NCBI GenBank assembly: GCA_036897095.1
Contig: JAYMSP010003346.1
Span: 1 to 20,133 of the forward strand
Length of the DNA: 20,133 nt
From: Plantago elongata
Taxonomy: Eukaryota; Streptophyta; Magnoliopsida; Lamiales; Plantaginaceae
Direction: 5' to 3'
Position 1 is the first letter of the stretch; each line of letters begins with the position of its first letter. The position numbers and the translations under genes are program-made. The notes under the pieces were generated by a model. The model saw only the letters and a list, made by a program, of their open reading frames with translations, ran no database searches and was not told the DNA's origin. This document shows, in pieces, positions 9,670-19,696 of the stretch.

Positions 9670-10047
9670 GTCAATGGTTTTAGTCATGCTTATCATACTC
9701 GTTATGGATTTCAAGTTGTGAAATACATTTTGATCGTGAAACGCCCTATTAGTTAGTTTTTGCTTTTTGGAGATGCATTTTGAAAACTCAATCCTTCACT
9801 AAAATTCAAACCATACATGTATGGAAGTATTCCCAAGCGCAGTCGATACAAATGTTGAATTTTACAAAATGCGTTTAAACCGAAACACATACTACTATCG
9901 GCATCGTAGATACAATCAACCTTAACAACACATCCATACACAAACCACGCAGTGTATTCCATGAAAAGGACATTAATGTTGTATTGGGCTTATTGTTAGA
10001 TACGTAGGTTCTTGGCTTGTTGCATTCATCTTATCAATAAGTTTCAA
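9670..10047 (+). repeat. Segment A, copy 2, of the duplicated DUF707 upstream region
   Basis: Partner of 8332-8717, offset by about 1.34 kb. It begins right after the end of segment B copy 1, giving the order A1-B1-A2-palindrome-B2. That order shows a tandem duplication whose second unit was later enlarged. Confidence 0.85.
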
Positions 10048-10423
10048 GACTGCACGTCCTTTTATTTTATTTCGGAATGTGTATTTGTATATGGAGTGTA
10101 CTGGATTGTTGAGGTAAGTAACATTTCTTATGCTCTGATATGTGCTTTTGATATAAACTTTTAAGCTTCTAAAGAAGAATACTATAACAAGTAAAAAATC
10201 TTACTGCAATTACATAAATTACACTTTAAATAAATTAAAATTTAAAATATAAGTGAGAAAATCAAAACATAAAGTTAATTTTGATATCTAATCAATATGG
10301 ATGTATATACGTCGTGTTAAATTGTAACCGCATCTTATTAGTATGGTGATATATTGACAAAAATATTTATGTATTTATTTTTGCTATTGTGTAAAAAGAA
10401 AAAAGATTAAAGTAAAAAAAATT
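10048..10423. other. AT-rich spacer between segment A copy 2 and the palindrome
   Basis: I see nothing coding here. The sequence is very AT-rich and does not clearly match the stretch between segments A and B in unit 1 (8718-8992). It probably contains diverged remains of the original promoter or sequence brought in with the neighbouring element. Confidence 0.5.
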
Positions 10424-10869
10424 AAAGTAAAGTACAAAAACATGTTACTTTAGATGATAGGTTTACAAATCAAGCATGCTCGCTAAAATCATTACAAATA
10501 AGTCTATTCTATTTTTTTGCCCTAATTTTTTCTTTGTTTTCCCATTGTAACCTCATTCCTTCTTCCAAATTCAATACGCTTCTTTCTCCAGCACTATTAC
10601 ACTACACTTATTTTTCTCTTATTTTTATTTTTTTGTTGATTTCTACTCGCTTCTTCCTTCAAAAAGCTTTCATCCTCATCTCTCTTTGATTTTTTTCTCC
10701 CTTATCTTCTCGTTTTCGACATGAATTTAAAAAAAACTTGTTCTGATTCGATTTTTCGATGTGGAAATAGAGGAAAGGCCTGGGCAATGCGGCGTTACTC
10801 GAGATTAGAGCTTTTTTTAATGGATTTTGTATAGATAATTACTGTAGAATATAAGTTGCAGGTAAATTT

Positions 10870-12330
10870 GGTTAGTTTCATGCCCATCTTTGTTGGTTTT
10901 ATGTTTGCTAGTTTCAAAAAGTTAATTTTATTGTATAAAAAGTTAGTTTCACAAATATTCAAATATGCTTGTATTCGTTTCAGGAATATTAAATGTTAGT
11001 TTCCCTAATTTCATACCAAGTCAAACTAGTTTCAGGAGTATAAAAGTTAGTTTCACAAACATAACAGTTAGTTTCAAACATGTCCGTACCAGTTTCAGGG
11101 ATTTTGATTCAACTAGTTTCAGGACTTTTATGATTTTGAAACTTACTTTTGTGTACATGAAACCAGGATTTGTGAACATGAAACCAGTTTTTGTGGTTAT
11201 GAAACTAATATAAAAAAATTTGAAATGAGTATAAAGACATCTGAAACTAACTTCAATTCACATGAAACTAATCAAACTAATATTTATTGGATGGAACTTA
11301 AAATTAACCAACATTTTTTAGTTGCTGAAACTAACATTAATGAATATGAAACTAACTTTGAGTTCCTGAAACTAGCTTAATGAACCTGAAACTAACATTA
11401 TCGAATATAAAACTAAAATTGATGAACATAAAACTAACTTCTGAGTTTTTGAAACTACTTGAATGAACCTGAAACTAATATCATTTATAGTGCAACTAAT
11501 ATAAAAAATCTTGAAACTAGTATAAAGGCACCTGAAACTAACTTCAATTCACATGAAACTAATATTTGTTGTGTGATGGAACCTGAAACTAACATTTTTT
11601 AGTTGTTGAAACTAACATTAATGAATATTAAACTAACTCTGAGTTCCTGAAACTAGCTTAATGAACCTGAAACTAATATAAAATATCTTGAAATTAGTAT
11701 AAAGGCTTAATGAATCTGAAATTAATATAAAATATCTTTAAACTAGTATAAAGGCATCTGAAACTGACTTCAATTCACATGAAACTAATTTACTAATATT
11801 TGTTGTGCGATGGAACCTGAAACTAGCATTTTTAGTTGATGAAACTAACATTACTTAATATGAAACTAGCTTAATGAACCTGAAACTAACTTTATTGAAC
11901 ATAAAACTAAAATTGATGAACATGAAACTAACTTTTGTGTTTTTGAAACTACTTGAGCGAACATGAAACTAATATTATTTATACTGATACTAACATACTA
12001 GATCTTAAAACTAACATTGTAGGCTCAGCAACCGCTTAATTAGGGTTAGGGTTTAGGACGGATCCAGGACGATAGTCCCTGGACCCGTCCTAAACCTAAA
12101 CTCTAATTAAGACCGTAGATCCTGGAGGGAGTAATCAAATTTAGTGGATTTTTGGGTTCACCATTTTTCCCTAGGGTTTAGAATTTGTGAGAGGCTCGAT
12201 AGTCGCTTAATTCGAGTTTAGTGAACTTGAAACTAAGTTTTGTGGACATGAAACTAGGTTTTGTGGTTTTAAAACTAGTTTTTGTTGTTTTGAAACTAAC
12301 TTTTGTGTTCCATGAAACTAACGAGTTTGA
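10870..12330 (+). repeat. Short tandem array of GAAACTA / TAGTTTC units in the left arm
   Basis: A core of TGAAACTA (or its complement TAGTTTCA) recurs every 20-30 bp with variable filler. It is TAGTTTCA-oriented at 10870-11135 and GAAACTA-oriented from about 11140. A higher-order unit of 226-291 bp is visible: the marker AGTATAAAG(A/G)CA(T/C)CTGAAACT occurs at 11228, 11519 and 11745, each time followed by ACTTCAATTCACATGAAACT. Confidence 0.85.
12035..12111. repeat. Hairpin in the left arm of the foldback element
   Basis: Arms of 34 nt, CTTAATTAG...GACGGATCCAGG and its near-complement CCTGGACCCGTCC...CTAATTAAG, flank an 8-nt loop. The stem contains GGGTTAGGGTTTAGG, which resembles plant telomere repeats, but only one to two units are present. 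A matching hairpin lies at 13375-13451. Confidence 0.8.
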
Positions 12331-12640
12331 GGATCTAGTCAAGGTACTTTCAGGCTTTCAAGAGTTTGTTTCATGCCTACAGATTTCAAATTGGTTATGT
12401 AATTCAATTTAGCGCCCTATTTAGAGTCTATTACTGTAGCCGGATTTCAAAATGATTATCAAATCCAATTTTGCTTGTTTTTAGGCTCACAGCTAATAAG
12501 AATGAAGTGAAGGGTAGTTGTGTCTAGTTAAAGTGGATTTAGTGGTCAAATATTTAGAATACACTTATATGTAATTGTTTTAAAGAGCCATCCTTATATA
12601 TAATTGTTATCATTAAGTGGTTTATATATATAATTCTCTG

Positions 12641-12894
12641 AAAAAAAAACTAATGTTTGGACTTTCGTAAATATAAATGATTGAGTTGTATTTTTATAAT
12701 GTTTGCATTAATATAAAAAAAAATTCGAATGATTTCTTTCAATTAATTAAAAAAAAACTCGGCAAGGTAATGAGTTATAAGGTGGTATTGGATAATTGTA
12801 ACTTATAATATAATTAGTTTATTAAAAAAATTAAACATTATAAATCATCACATAGGAACTAATTAAATTATATAGAAATACACATTTTAAGGAG
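12641..12894. other. Unpaired centre of the palindrome
   Basis: 254 bp of very AT-rich sequence with several poly-A runs. No coding capacity and no internal symmetry were recognised. It would form the loop if the arms pair. Confidence 0.6.
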
Positions 12895-13374
12895 GAGAGA
12901 ATTACGTCCATTTTAATGACAACTATTATATATAAGGATGACTCTCTAAAACAATTACGTCCATTCTAATTTTTTACCCCCTAAATCCACTTTAACTAGA
13001 CAAAACTACCCTTCACTACACTCTTATTAGTTGTGAACCTAGAAAATAAGCTCAACTGGATTTCATAATCATCTTGAAATCCGGCTACAGTAATGGACTC
13101 CAAATAGGGTGCTAAATTAAATTACATAACCAATTTATAATCCGTAGGCATGAAATAAACTCATGAAAGCCTGAAACTACCTTGACTAGATCTTGAAACT
13201 AACATACTAGTTTGATGGACACAAAAGCTAGTTTCAGAACCACTAAAGTTAGTTTCAAGTTCACTAAACTCGAATTAAGCAACTATCGATCCTCTCACAA
13301 ATTCTATAACCCTAGGAGAAAATGGTGAACCCAAAAATCCACTAAATTTGATTACTCCCTCCGGGAGATACGGT

Positions 13375-13451
13375 CTTAATTAGGGTTTAGGTTTAGGACG
13401 GGTCCATGGATTATCGTACTAGACCCGTCCTAAACCCTAACCCCTAATTAA
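13375..13451. repeat. Hairpin in the right arm of the foldback element
   Basis: Counterpart of 12035-12111. CTTAATTAGGG...GACGGGTCCA pairs with AGACCCGTCC...CCTAATTAA. The loop region has diverged from the left copy, while the stem remains largely complementary. Confidence 0.75.
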
Positions 13452-13469
13452 TCGGTTGTCGAGCCTACA

Positions 13470-14635
13470 ATGTTAGTTTTAAGATCTAGTATGTTAGTTC
13501 CAGTATAAATAGTATTAGTTTCAGGTCCACTCAAGTAGTTTCAATAACTCAGAAGTTAGCTTCATGTTCATCAATTTTAGTTTTATGTTCAATAAAGTTA
13601 GTTTCAGGAACTCAGAGTTAGTTTCATATTAGTTACTGTTAATTTCAGCAACTAAAAATGATGGTTTCAGGTTCCATCACACAAGAAATATTAGTAAATT
13701 AGTTTCATGTGAATTGAAGTTAGTTTCAGGTGCCTTTATACTAGTTCCGAGATATTTTATATTAGTTTCAGGTTCATTAAGCTAGTTTCAGGTTCATTAA
13801 GCTAGTTTTAGGAACTCAGAGTTGGTTTCATATTCATTAATGTAAGTATCAGCAACTAAAAAATGTTGGTTTCAGGTTACATCACACAATAAATATTAGT
13901 TTAATTAGTTTTATGTGAATTAAAGTTAGTTTCAGGTGCCTTTATACTAGTTTCAAGATTTTTTATATTAGTTTTAGTATAAATAATATTAATTTCAGGT
14001 TCATTCAAGTAGTTTCAAAAACTCAAAAGTTAGTTTCATGTTCATCAACTTTAATTTTATGTTCGAGAAAGTTAGTTTCAGATTCATTAAGCTAGTTTCA
14101 GGGACTCATAGTCAGTTTCATATTCATTGATGTTAGTTTCAGGAACTAAAAAATGTCGGTTTCAGGTTCCATAGTACAATAAATATTAGTTTAATTAGTT
14201 TAATGTGAATTGAAGTTAGTTTTAGATGTCTTTATACTAATTTCAAGATTTTTTTATGTTAGTTTCATAACCACAAAAACTGGTTTCATGTTCACAAAAT
14301 TTAGTTTGAAAATCATAAAAATCCTGAAACTAGTTGAATCAAAATTCATGAAACTAGTACGAACATGTTTGAAACTAACTGTTATGTTTGTGAAACTAAC
14401 TTTTATACTCTGAAACTAGTTTGACTTGGTATGAAACTAGGGAAATCAACATTTATGCTCCTGAAACTAGTATGGATTGATTTGAAACTAGTGAAACTAA
14501 TATGTATGCCAATGTAACTAATGTTTTATGAAGCTAATATTCCTGAAATTATACAAATATATTTGAATATTTGTGAAACTAACTTTTTGAAACTAGCAAA
14601 CATAAACCGACAAAGATGGGCATGAAACTAACTAA
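13470..14635 (-). repeat. Short tandem array of TAGTTTC / GAAACTA units in the right arm
   Basis: Same core unit as in the left arm, in mirror order. It is TAGTTTCA-oriented to about 14290, then GAAACTA-oriented. Higher-order segments recur, marked by TTAGTTTCAGGTGCCTTTAT at 13721 and again near 13926. Confidence 0.8.
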
Positions 14636-15174
14636 AATTTACCTGCAACTTATATTCTACAGTAATTATCTATACAAAATTCATTAAGAAAAGCTCTAAT
14701 CTCGAGTAATGCCGCGTTGCCCGGGCCTTTCCTCTTCTTCCACATCGAAAAATCGAATCAGAACAAGATTTTTTAAAATCCAATCCGAAAACGAAAAGAA
14801 AAGGGAGAAAATATTAAAGAGAGATGAGCGAAGAAAGCTTGTTGGAGAAAGAAGCGAGTAGAAATCCACAGAAAAATAAAAAGAAGAGAGAAACAAGCGT
14901 AGTGTACTGATGCTGAAGAAAGAAGCGTTTTGAACTTGGAAGAAGAAATAAAGGTGCAATGGAAAAACAAAGAAGAAATTAGGGCAAAAAAAATAGAACT
15001 GACTTATTTATAATGATTTTGACGAGCATACTTTATTTGTAAGTACATTATGTAAAGTGACCTGTTTTTGTACTTTACTTTTTAAAGAACATATATTTTA
15101 ATGAGTGTAACAAATAAATAAAATAAATAAAATTTATAAATACATTTAAAAGTTTACCCTTTAGATATATAAAA

Positions 15175-15238
15175 TGGGCCCTAAATTTATTGGGCCTGGT
15201 GTAGAGGGTCCTATTCACACATGCTCAGATTCGGCCCA
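15175..15238 (+). promoter_or_regulatory. Three site II (TGGGCC) motifs in the proximal DUF707 promoter
   Basis: TGGGCC occurs at 15175-15180 and 15191-15196, and as its complement GGCCCA at 15233-15238, about 200-260 bp upstream of the uORF. In plants TGGGC(C/T) is the site II element bound by TCP factors, common in promoters of broadly expressed genes. No TGGGCC occurs in the comparable part of the distal unit (8718-9160). Confidence 0.5.
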
Positions 15239-15248
15239 AAGTCCATAC

Positions 15249-15911
15249 TTAATTTCTTTGAATCACAACTTTTCATCTGCTCTTAATTTCATTGATTCAT
15301 ATCTAATTTTTTCACATATGTTGTTGGAATACAAAAATAAATCTTCCTGTAACTTTACCAGATTCATGACACATCTCCTACAACCAATCATTCAATCATT
15401 TCTTAATCAATAATCACACACAAACACAATTCAAGAATGTCTACACATGCTCAATCGAATGTCTCTGCTCTTACGTAGTTTTCTCCGAACATGGCTCGCT
15501 CCTCCGGTTTTGTAAGCTATAATCATCTTCTTCATCATCATCGTAACATAATGCTAATGCATGTTCTTACATTTTGATTCTTATCATGTAATCTATTGTT
15601 TGCTTATTTCTATCAGTCTATGTACATAGTGATCGGTACTCATTTTGATTGCTTCTGGATAATTTGAAGGTCTATATGATCCTACATTTATGGATGTTTT
15701 TTAGCAATTGACTCTGTTTAGTGCATTGTTTATCTGATTTTCAATGACAATACTCTTCAAATGATTGTTTTCTGAGTGATTTGCCGTTTGCGATACTACA
15801 TTTACCCTTCTGATGAAATGCTTCAGCTATTAAAAGAAGACGTGCTAATTTTTAGTTGGAGATTAAGTGTGTGTACACAGGTTTATGATTCTTGAATTGC
15901 TTTATTCTTCA
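15249..15911 (+). repeat. Segment B, copy 2: DUF707 leader, first exon and first intron
   Basis: Partner of 8993-9664. Long near-identical runs surround the uORF and first exon. Intron 1 has more indels, for example in a CATCATCAT tract with one repeat fewer here. This copy runs straight into the exon 2 acceptor and so is the one attached to the gene body. Confidence 0.9.
15437..15478 (+). promoter_or_regulatory. Upstream ORF of 13 codons in the proximal leader
   Basis: It encodes MSTHAQSNVSALT, ends in TAG and is 12 nt upstream of the main ATG at 15491. A second upstream ATG at 15447, in another frame, runs past the main start and reaches a stop only inside intron 1 on unspliced RNA. Both leaders in the window keep the 13-codon frame. 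Confidence 0.5.
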
Positions 15912-18696
15912 CAGCTTTCAATCCGGGATCAGAAAGGCCGAGGAACCTGTAACTGCAGCCTAGTTCGTGTAGCTTCTCTGTTCTTATTTCTCTTCTTTAT
16001 ATGGTGCATATGGGTAGCTCAACGAGAGGTGGTTCTTATTACGTATTCCATTGAATTCTGTGACCTGAATCTGTTGCATAATGTGACGATATGGAGGTGG
16101 CTAACTGTCGACCTGATCATATGCAGAAACCATTAGTGTGGACTTTACAAGAGAATATATCCAAATTTCTTACTTGTGAGGTAAGTATGTGATATATTTT
16201 GCTTTATGAAGATGATTTGTGTCTGATAAACTAAGATTGTGTTGTTTTGTAGAATGAATGCAGGCCTCTGGGGACAAGGGTGCTACCTAAAGGAATAATT
16301 GCGAATACGTCTAATCTAGAAAGGCGGCCATTATGGGGTTATCCGCAGGTACCTTGTAGTATTAATTAAACCTTACTAAGGCTTATGGCTTTAAATTACT
16401 CTGCTTTTGGTTCGTAAGAAGCTCAAAGCTGAAATTTCCGGTTGACGTATGAGTAATGAACTAAGTAATAATGCTCATTGAGCAGTATAGTACATAAAGA
16501 TAAATATTGTCGAGTATTAGCAGCAGTTGTTCTGGAATTTGAATTACGTTTAGTTGACTTGAATTTTCAGCAAGGCTAACTGTGGCTGAGATTCTAACAT
16601 TGGCTATATAAATCCTATAAACAGAAATTGAAACCATCAAGAAGTTTATTTGCTGTTGTTGCTGGAATAAAGCAAAGCAAGAATGTGGATGAGATGGTCC
16701 AAAAGGTAAGCGGTATCATCTCCAACAGATTGTTCAGGCAATTTTCTTCGGCCCAATATTCTCATAATAAACAAAGTTTCTACCTCTATTGCAGTTTCTA
16801 GGAAGCAATTTTGTTGTGATGCTTTTTCATTATGATGGTATTGTTGATGGATGGAAGGTTTTCGAGTGGAGCAACAGAGTGATACATATATCTGTTGAGA
16901 ACCAAACGAAATGGTATGGCTAATGAAACCTGCTTTCTGTACACTTGTGTTTCTCTGTGAATCTTGTACACTTTCTGAGCAATCAGTTATATTGTTTGAA
17001 GTTTGAAGTGTGTGAATATTCTACAGCTAAAACGCCTTTTATTACTTAAAATAAAAGAGCCTTGCTTCTCGACCGATTTATTTCCAATTCGACATATGCT
17101 GAAAGTAAGCTTTTACCCATGTATTGAAAATCCGTTGATTATCACACTGTCAGGTGGTTTGCGAAGAGGTTCTTGCATCCAGATATAGTGGCAGATTACA
17201 AGTATGTTTTCCTGTGGGATGAAGACCTTGGAGTTGAAAACTTTAATCCTGATCGGTACGGAAGCCTTCTCTTCTTCCAGGAAGTTATACAGAGAAAAGG
17301 ACGACCTTAATGTTTACATTTAACGTCTCTTGCCACTATTATGTCCATGTTCCTGCAATGTTCCAAGTTCCGTCCCGGCTATGTCATTATCGAATCATCT
17401 GAGGATTAAAATTTATGTGTTGGCTGCAAATTTCCTGCAGATACTTATCAATTGTGAGAAATGAAAGCCTTGAGATATCACAACCAGCACTTGATATTGA
17501 CAAATCTGAAGTGCATCATCTTATCACTGCACGATGGAAAAGAACACAAGTCCACAGGTTCGTTCATCATAAGTCCATCTTGTACTTGGATCAAAGTATT
17601 TCTATCAAAGTGACCAAAGCCCGTGCAACGTGTATTGCAGGAGGGCTTACAAACACGGTGAACAAGGTATTCAATGTGATGGAAACAGCACTGCTCCTCC
17701 ATGCACAGGGTAGAGTTTACAGCTAATCAACTTCAGTTCTCTTGTTTTTTGTCATGTAACTGTTACATTGAACCCCATTTATGGAATTGAGTTCTGATTT
17801 CGACTGCCTGAGTCGTTTGTTACTGCAAATGCTGTTATGCAGCAATGTTCTGATAAGAAGGAATTGATCTGACAGGTGGATAGAAGTGATGGCCCCCGTG
17901 TTTTCAAAGGCTGCGTGGCGTTGCGTATGGTATCTGATCCAGGTAATGTCAACGATCAGTCATTGTATATCATTGCTTCCTTTCCACGTTAGTGAGCTAA
18001 GCTTGCATTTTAGGATAAAACTTTCTAAATTTCATGATCTCTTTCACAGAATGACTTGATTCATGCTTGGGGAATAGACTTGAAGCTTGGGTACTGTGCA
18101 CAGGCAAGATCTCTAGACTGAGTATCACATATCCCTTTGTCCTGCATATGTTCTGTGCATTAGTTAATGTATCGGTAGCTTCTGCAGGGGAACCGAACAA
18201 AGAATATTGGTGTTGTAGATGCAGAATATGTTGTTCATTATGGCCTCCCTACATTGGGAGAACCTAAAAAGAAGGTATACATAGTTTACCTTTCTGTTGA
18301 AGCTGCAACTGTTTAGTTCATCTTCGAATATACTAAACAGATGTTGAACAAAATCTTTACTTGCAGGGAACAATCAAGACAAGTGCACTCGACAAGAGAA
18401 TCGAAGTAAGTCTGCACATCTAATTTCTTTTCACTTAGTTCTCCGTTCTATACTGAGAAAGGGCTCATCTCATGAAATCAATATCAACTATCAAGCATGC
18501 ATATTTGCCACTCATTTTACATACTGGACAAGTAATAATAAAGAAAGAAATCGCGTTGATGCAGGTAAGAAAGCAATCATACCGAGAGTATAGAGTATTC
18601 AAAAACCGTTGGAAAAAAGCAGCTGAAGAAGATGGATGCTTTACCGATCCTTATCCAGACGATGAGAAGCTCCTACCGAACCAAACAGTTCTCTGA
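15491..18696 (+). CDS. DUF707 family protein, type II membrane protein, 14 coding exons
   Basis: Exons: 15491-15511, 15915-16028, 16127-16180, 16253-16348, 16625-16705, 16795-16913, 17154-17255, 17441-17557, 17641-17709, 17876-17942, 18050-18103, 18188-18274, 18367-18405 and 18565-18696. Every junction keeps frame, giving 383 residues. Introns are GT..AG except the one after 18103, which starts GC (GCAAGA). A short basic N-terminus precedes one hydrophobic segment (about 24-42, ASLFLFLFFIWCIWV), which suggests a Golgi or ER type II anchor. The lumenal part has the DUF707 blocks SLFAVVAGIKQSKNVDEMVQKF, NFVVMLFHYDG, YKYVFLWDEDL (Asp-Glu-Asp at 184-186), MAPVFSKAAWRCVWYLIQND, HAWGIDLKLGYC and VVDAEYVVHYGLPTLG. 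Plant databases often label these 'lysine ketoglutarate reductase trans-splicing related', which does not describe a proven function. The DED motif and topology resemble glycosyltransferases, but that is inference. Start chosen because MARSSGF plus a donor is preserved in both duplicate 5' regions. Confidence 0.88.
18104..18187 (+). other. GC-AG intron in the DUF707 gene
   Basis: The exon ends in CAG followed by GCAAGA and the acceptor is TTCTGCAG. The frame and the family match (KLGYCAQ-GNRTKNIGVVDAEY) require this junction. GC donors with a strong CAG context are the usual minor class of U2 introns. Confidence 0.85.
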
Positions 18697-19690
18697 TTCG
18701 ATTCTTGTTCGACATGCTGCTGAACACATGAACTGTATACAGAACAATGGAGCAGTGGCAAATATGGCTTCTCCTATGTAAAAGTACTTGGATTATGATA
18801 TTGGGGTTAAGTTATGATGATTTTATAAGGTTAACTAGGAAGGGAGAGATCTGCTCTATTTGGACATGGAGTAAAATGTGTACATACTACAAATAGTTAT
18901 GCTTAGGAATTGGTTTTTCGTTCTATTGAGAATTCAAGTATTTTTTGTTCACCAAGTCACATTACAACTACTCATGTTGTTATAAAGAAATGGTTTGTGT
19001 CTTTTCTTTGGAACGGCAAGTGCACGTAGGGTTATTATGTGAGGGACTTGGTTCGGCTAACTCCACAGGTACATAAATCGGGTAGGGTTATAAATTATTA
19101 GGCTCAGCTCGATCCGTCTAAATAGGAGCACATACCCACACCATACCCTTTTGGAGACTGAAAGGAGGATTGTCCCCACCTGCTATACATAGGAATTCAT
19201 TGAACTTGTTCATGATGCATGTATGGCAGACCAATGTGAAATTGTTGTAGTTGTAGTATGATTCCAAATACCGTAATGTTATAATGTATGTTTTTTACGC
19301 AACGTGATAAATTATCTTCAGAAATAATAAACGCGTGACTCGTTTTATTAAATGTAGGACTTAATTTTAATATAAATTAACACATAATTTTATTAATTTA
19401 TAAAATATTCTATTAATTTTAAAATACTACAATTTAATCCAAAAATACTTTAATTTATGCATTTAAACTCTCTACCATGTGTATTTCTTTTCCATCTTCA
19501 AACAAAAATAGTCGAAGAACACGAAGGTAGTTATGATTTTCAAACAATCATTATTAAAATTTAAGTATAATAATATAAATAAAAAAATATAAATTTAATT
19601 AAATCATATACATCAAATTAACATTTTTAATTACTTTAAATTAAAACATGCTCGTAAAACAAGTCAAACGGGCTATTTAAGGCTATCAAA
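18697..19690. other. 3' flank of the DUF707 gene and AT-rich intergenic DNA
   Basis: The first 200-250 bp are probably the DUF707 3' untranslated region. After that I see no protein-like frame, RNA gene or repeat. From about 19260 the sequence becomes extremely AT-rich. Confidence 0.5.
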
Positions 19691-19696
19691 ACAACC

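Larger units (their letters stand above)
10424..12640 (+). repeat. Left inverted arm of the foldback element
   Basis: Order from outside inward: unique terminal block with pyrimidine-rich tract (10424-10860); TAGTTTCA-oriented array (10870-11135); GAAACTA-oriented array (11140-12010); hairpin (12035-12111); short second GAAACT array (12225-12330); near-centre block (12340-12640) with AT-rich end. Homologous segments in the right arm run in mirror order, with substitutions and indels. Confidence 0.8.
10424..15081. mobile_element. Large foldback-type element: 4.66-kb imperfect palindrome
   Basis: The left arm (10424-12640) and right arm (12895-15081) are inverted copies around a 254-bp AT-rich centre. 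The ends read AAAGTAAAGTACAAAAACA inward from both sides. Inward landmarks match in reverse complement. They include a pyrimidine-rich block (10520-10720 with 14790-14970), the GAGGAAAGGC...GCGTTACTCGAGATTAGAGC-like block (10772-10811 with 14692-14733), TTACTGTAGAATATAAGTTGCAG, the repeat arrays, the hairpins at 12035 and 13375, and the block around CATCCTTATATATAAT near the centre. No transposase or other family-like protein is encoded. Long terminal inverted repeats built of short tandem units with no coding capacity fit foldback elements; a non-autonomous long-TIR Mutator-like element is an alternative. Flanking target-site duplication could not be resolved because both borders are AT-rich. 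It lies inside the duplicated 5' region of the DUF707 gene. Confidence 0.75.
12895..15081 (-). repeat. Right inverted arm of the foldback element
   Basis: Mirror of 10424-12640. Inner block 12895-13170, hairpin 13375-13451, TAGTTTCA-oriented array from about 13470 to 14290, GAAACTA-oriented array from about 14320 to 14635, then the terminal block with a purine-rich tract on this strand. Length is close to that of the left arm (about 2187 against 2217 bp). Differences are scattered substitutions and unit-sized indels in the arrays. Confidence 0.8.

Noticed and set aside
10965-11213. 82-residue open frame in the repeat array
   Set aside because: It is a direct translation of the TAGTTTCA/GAAACTA repeats and resembles no protein family.
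12040-12060. Interstitial telomere repeat (TTAGGGTTAGGGTTTAGG)
   Set aside because: Only one to two degenerate units occur and they belong to the hairpin stem, so it is not a telomeric array.
10870-14635. Regularly spaced GAAAC-containing repeats resembling a CRISPR array
   Set aside because: Spacing and unit sequence vary, orientation switches within the array, and the genomic context is a plant nuclear gene region. The structure is explained by minisatellite arms of a foldback element.
14696-14959. 87-residue minus-strand open frame near the right end of the palindrome
   Set aside because: It reads through the pyrimidine-rich arm terminus and gives low-complexity Phe/Ser/Leu sequence. The same frame is broken in the left arm, so there is no sign of coding constraint.
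17415-17726. 103-residue open frame within the DUF707 gene
   Set aside because: It is exon 8 read in frame with flanking intron sequence. Splice sites at 17440/17441 and 17557/17558 give the family-matching product.
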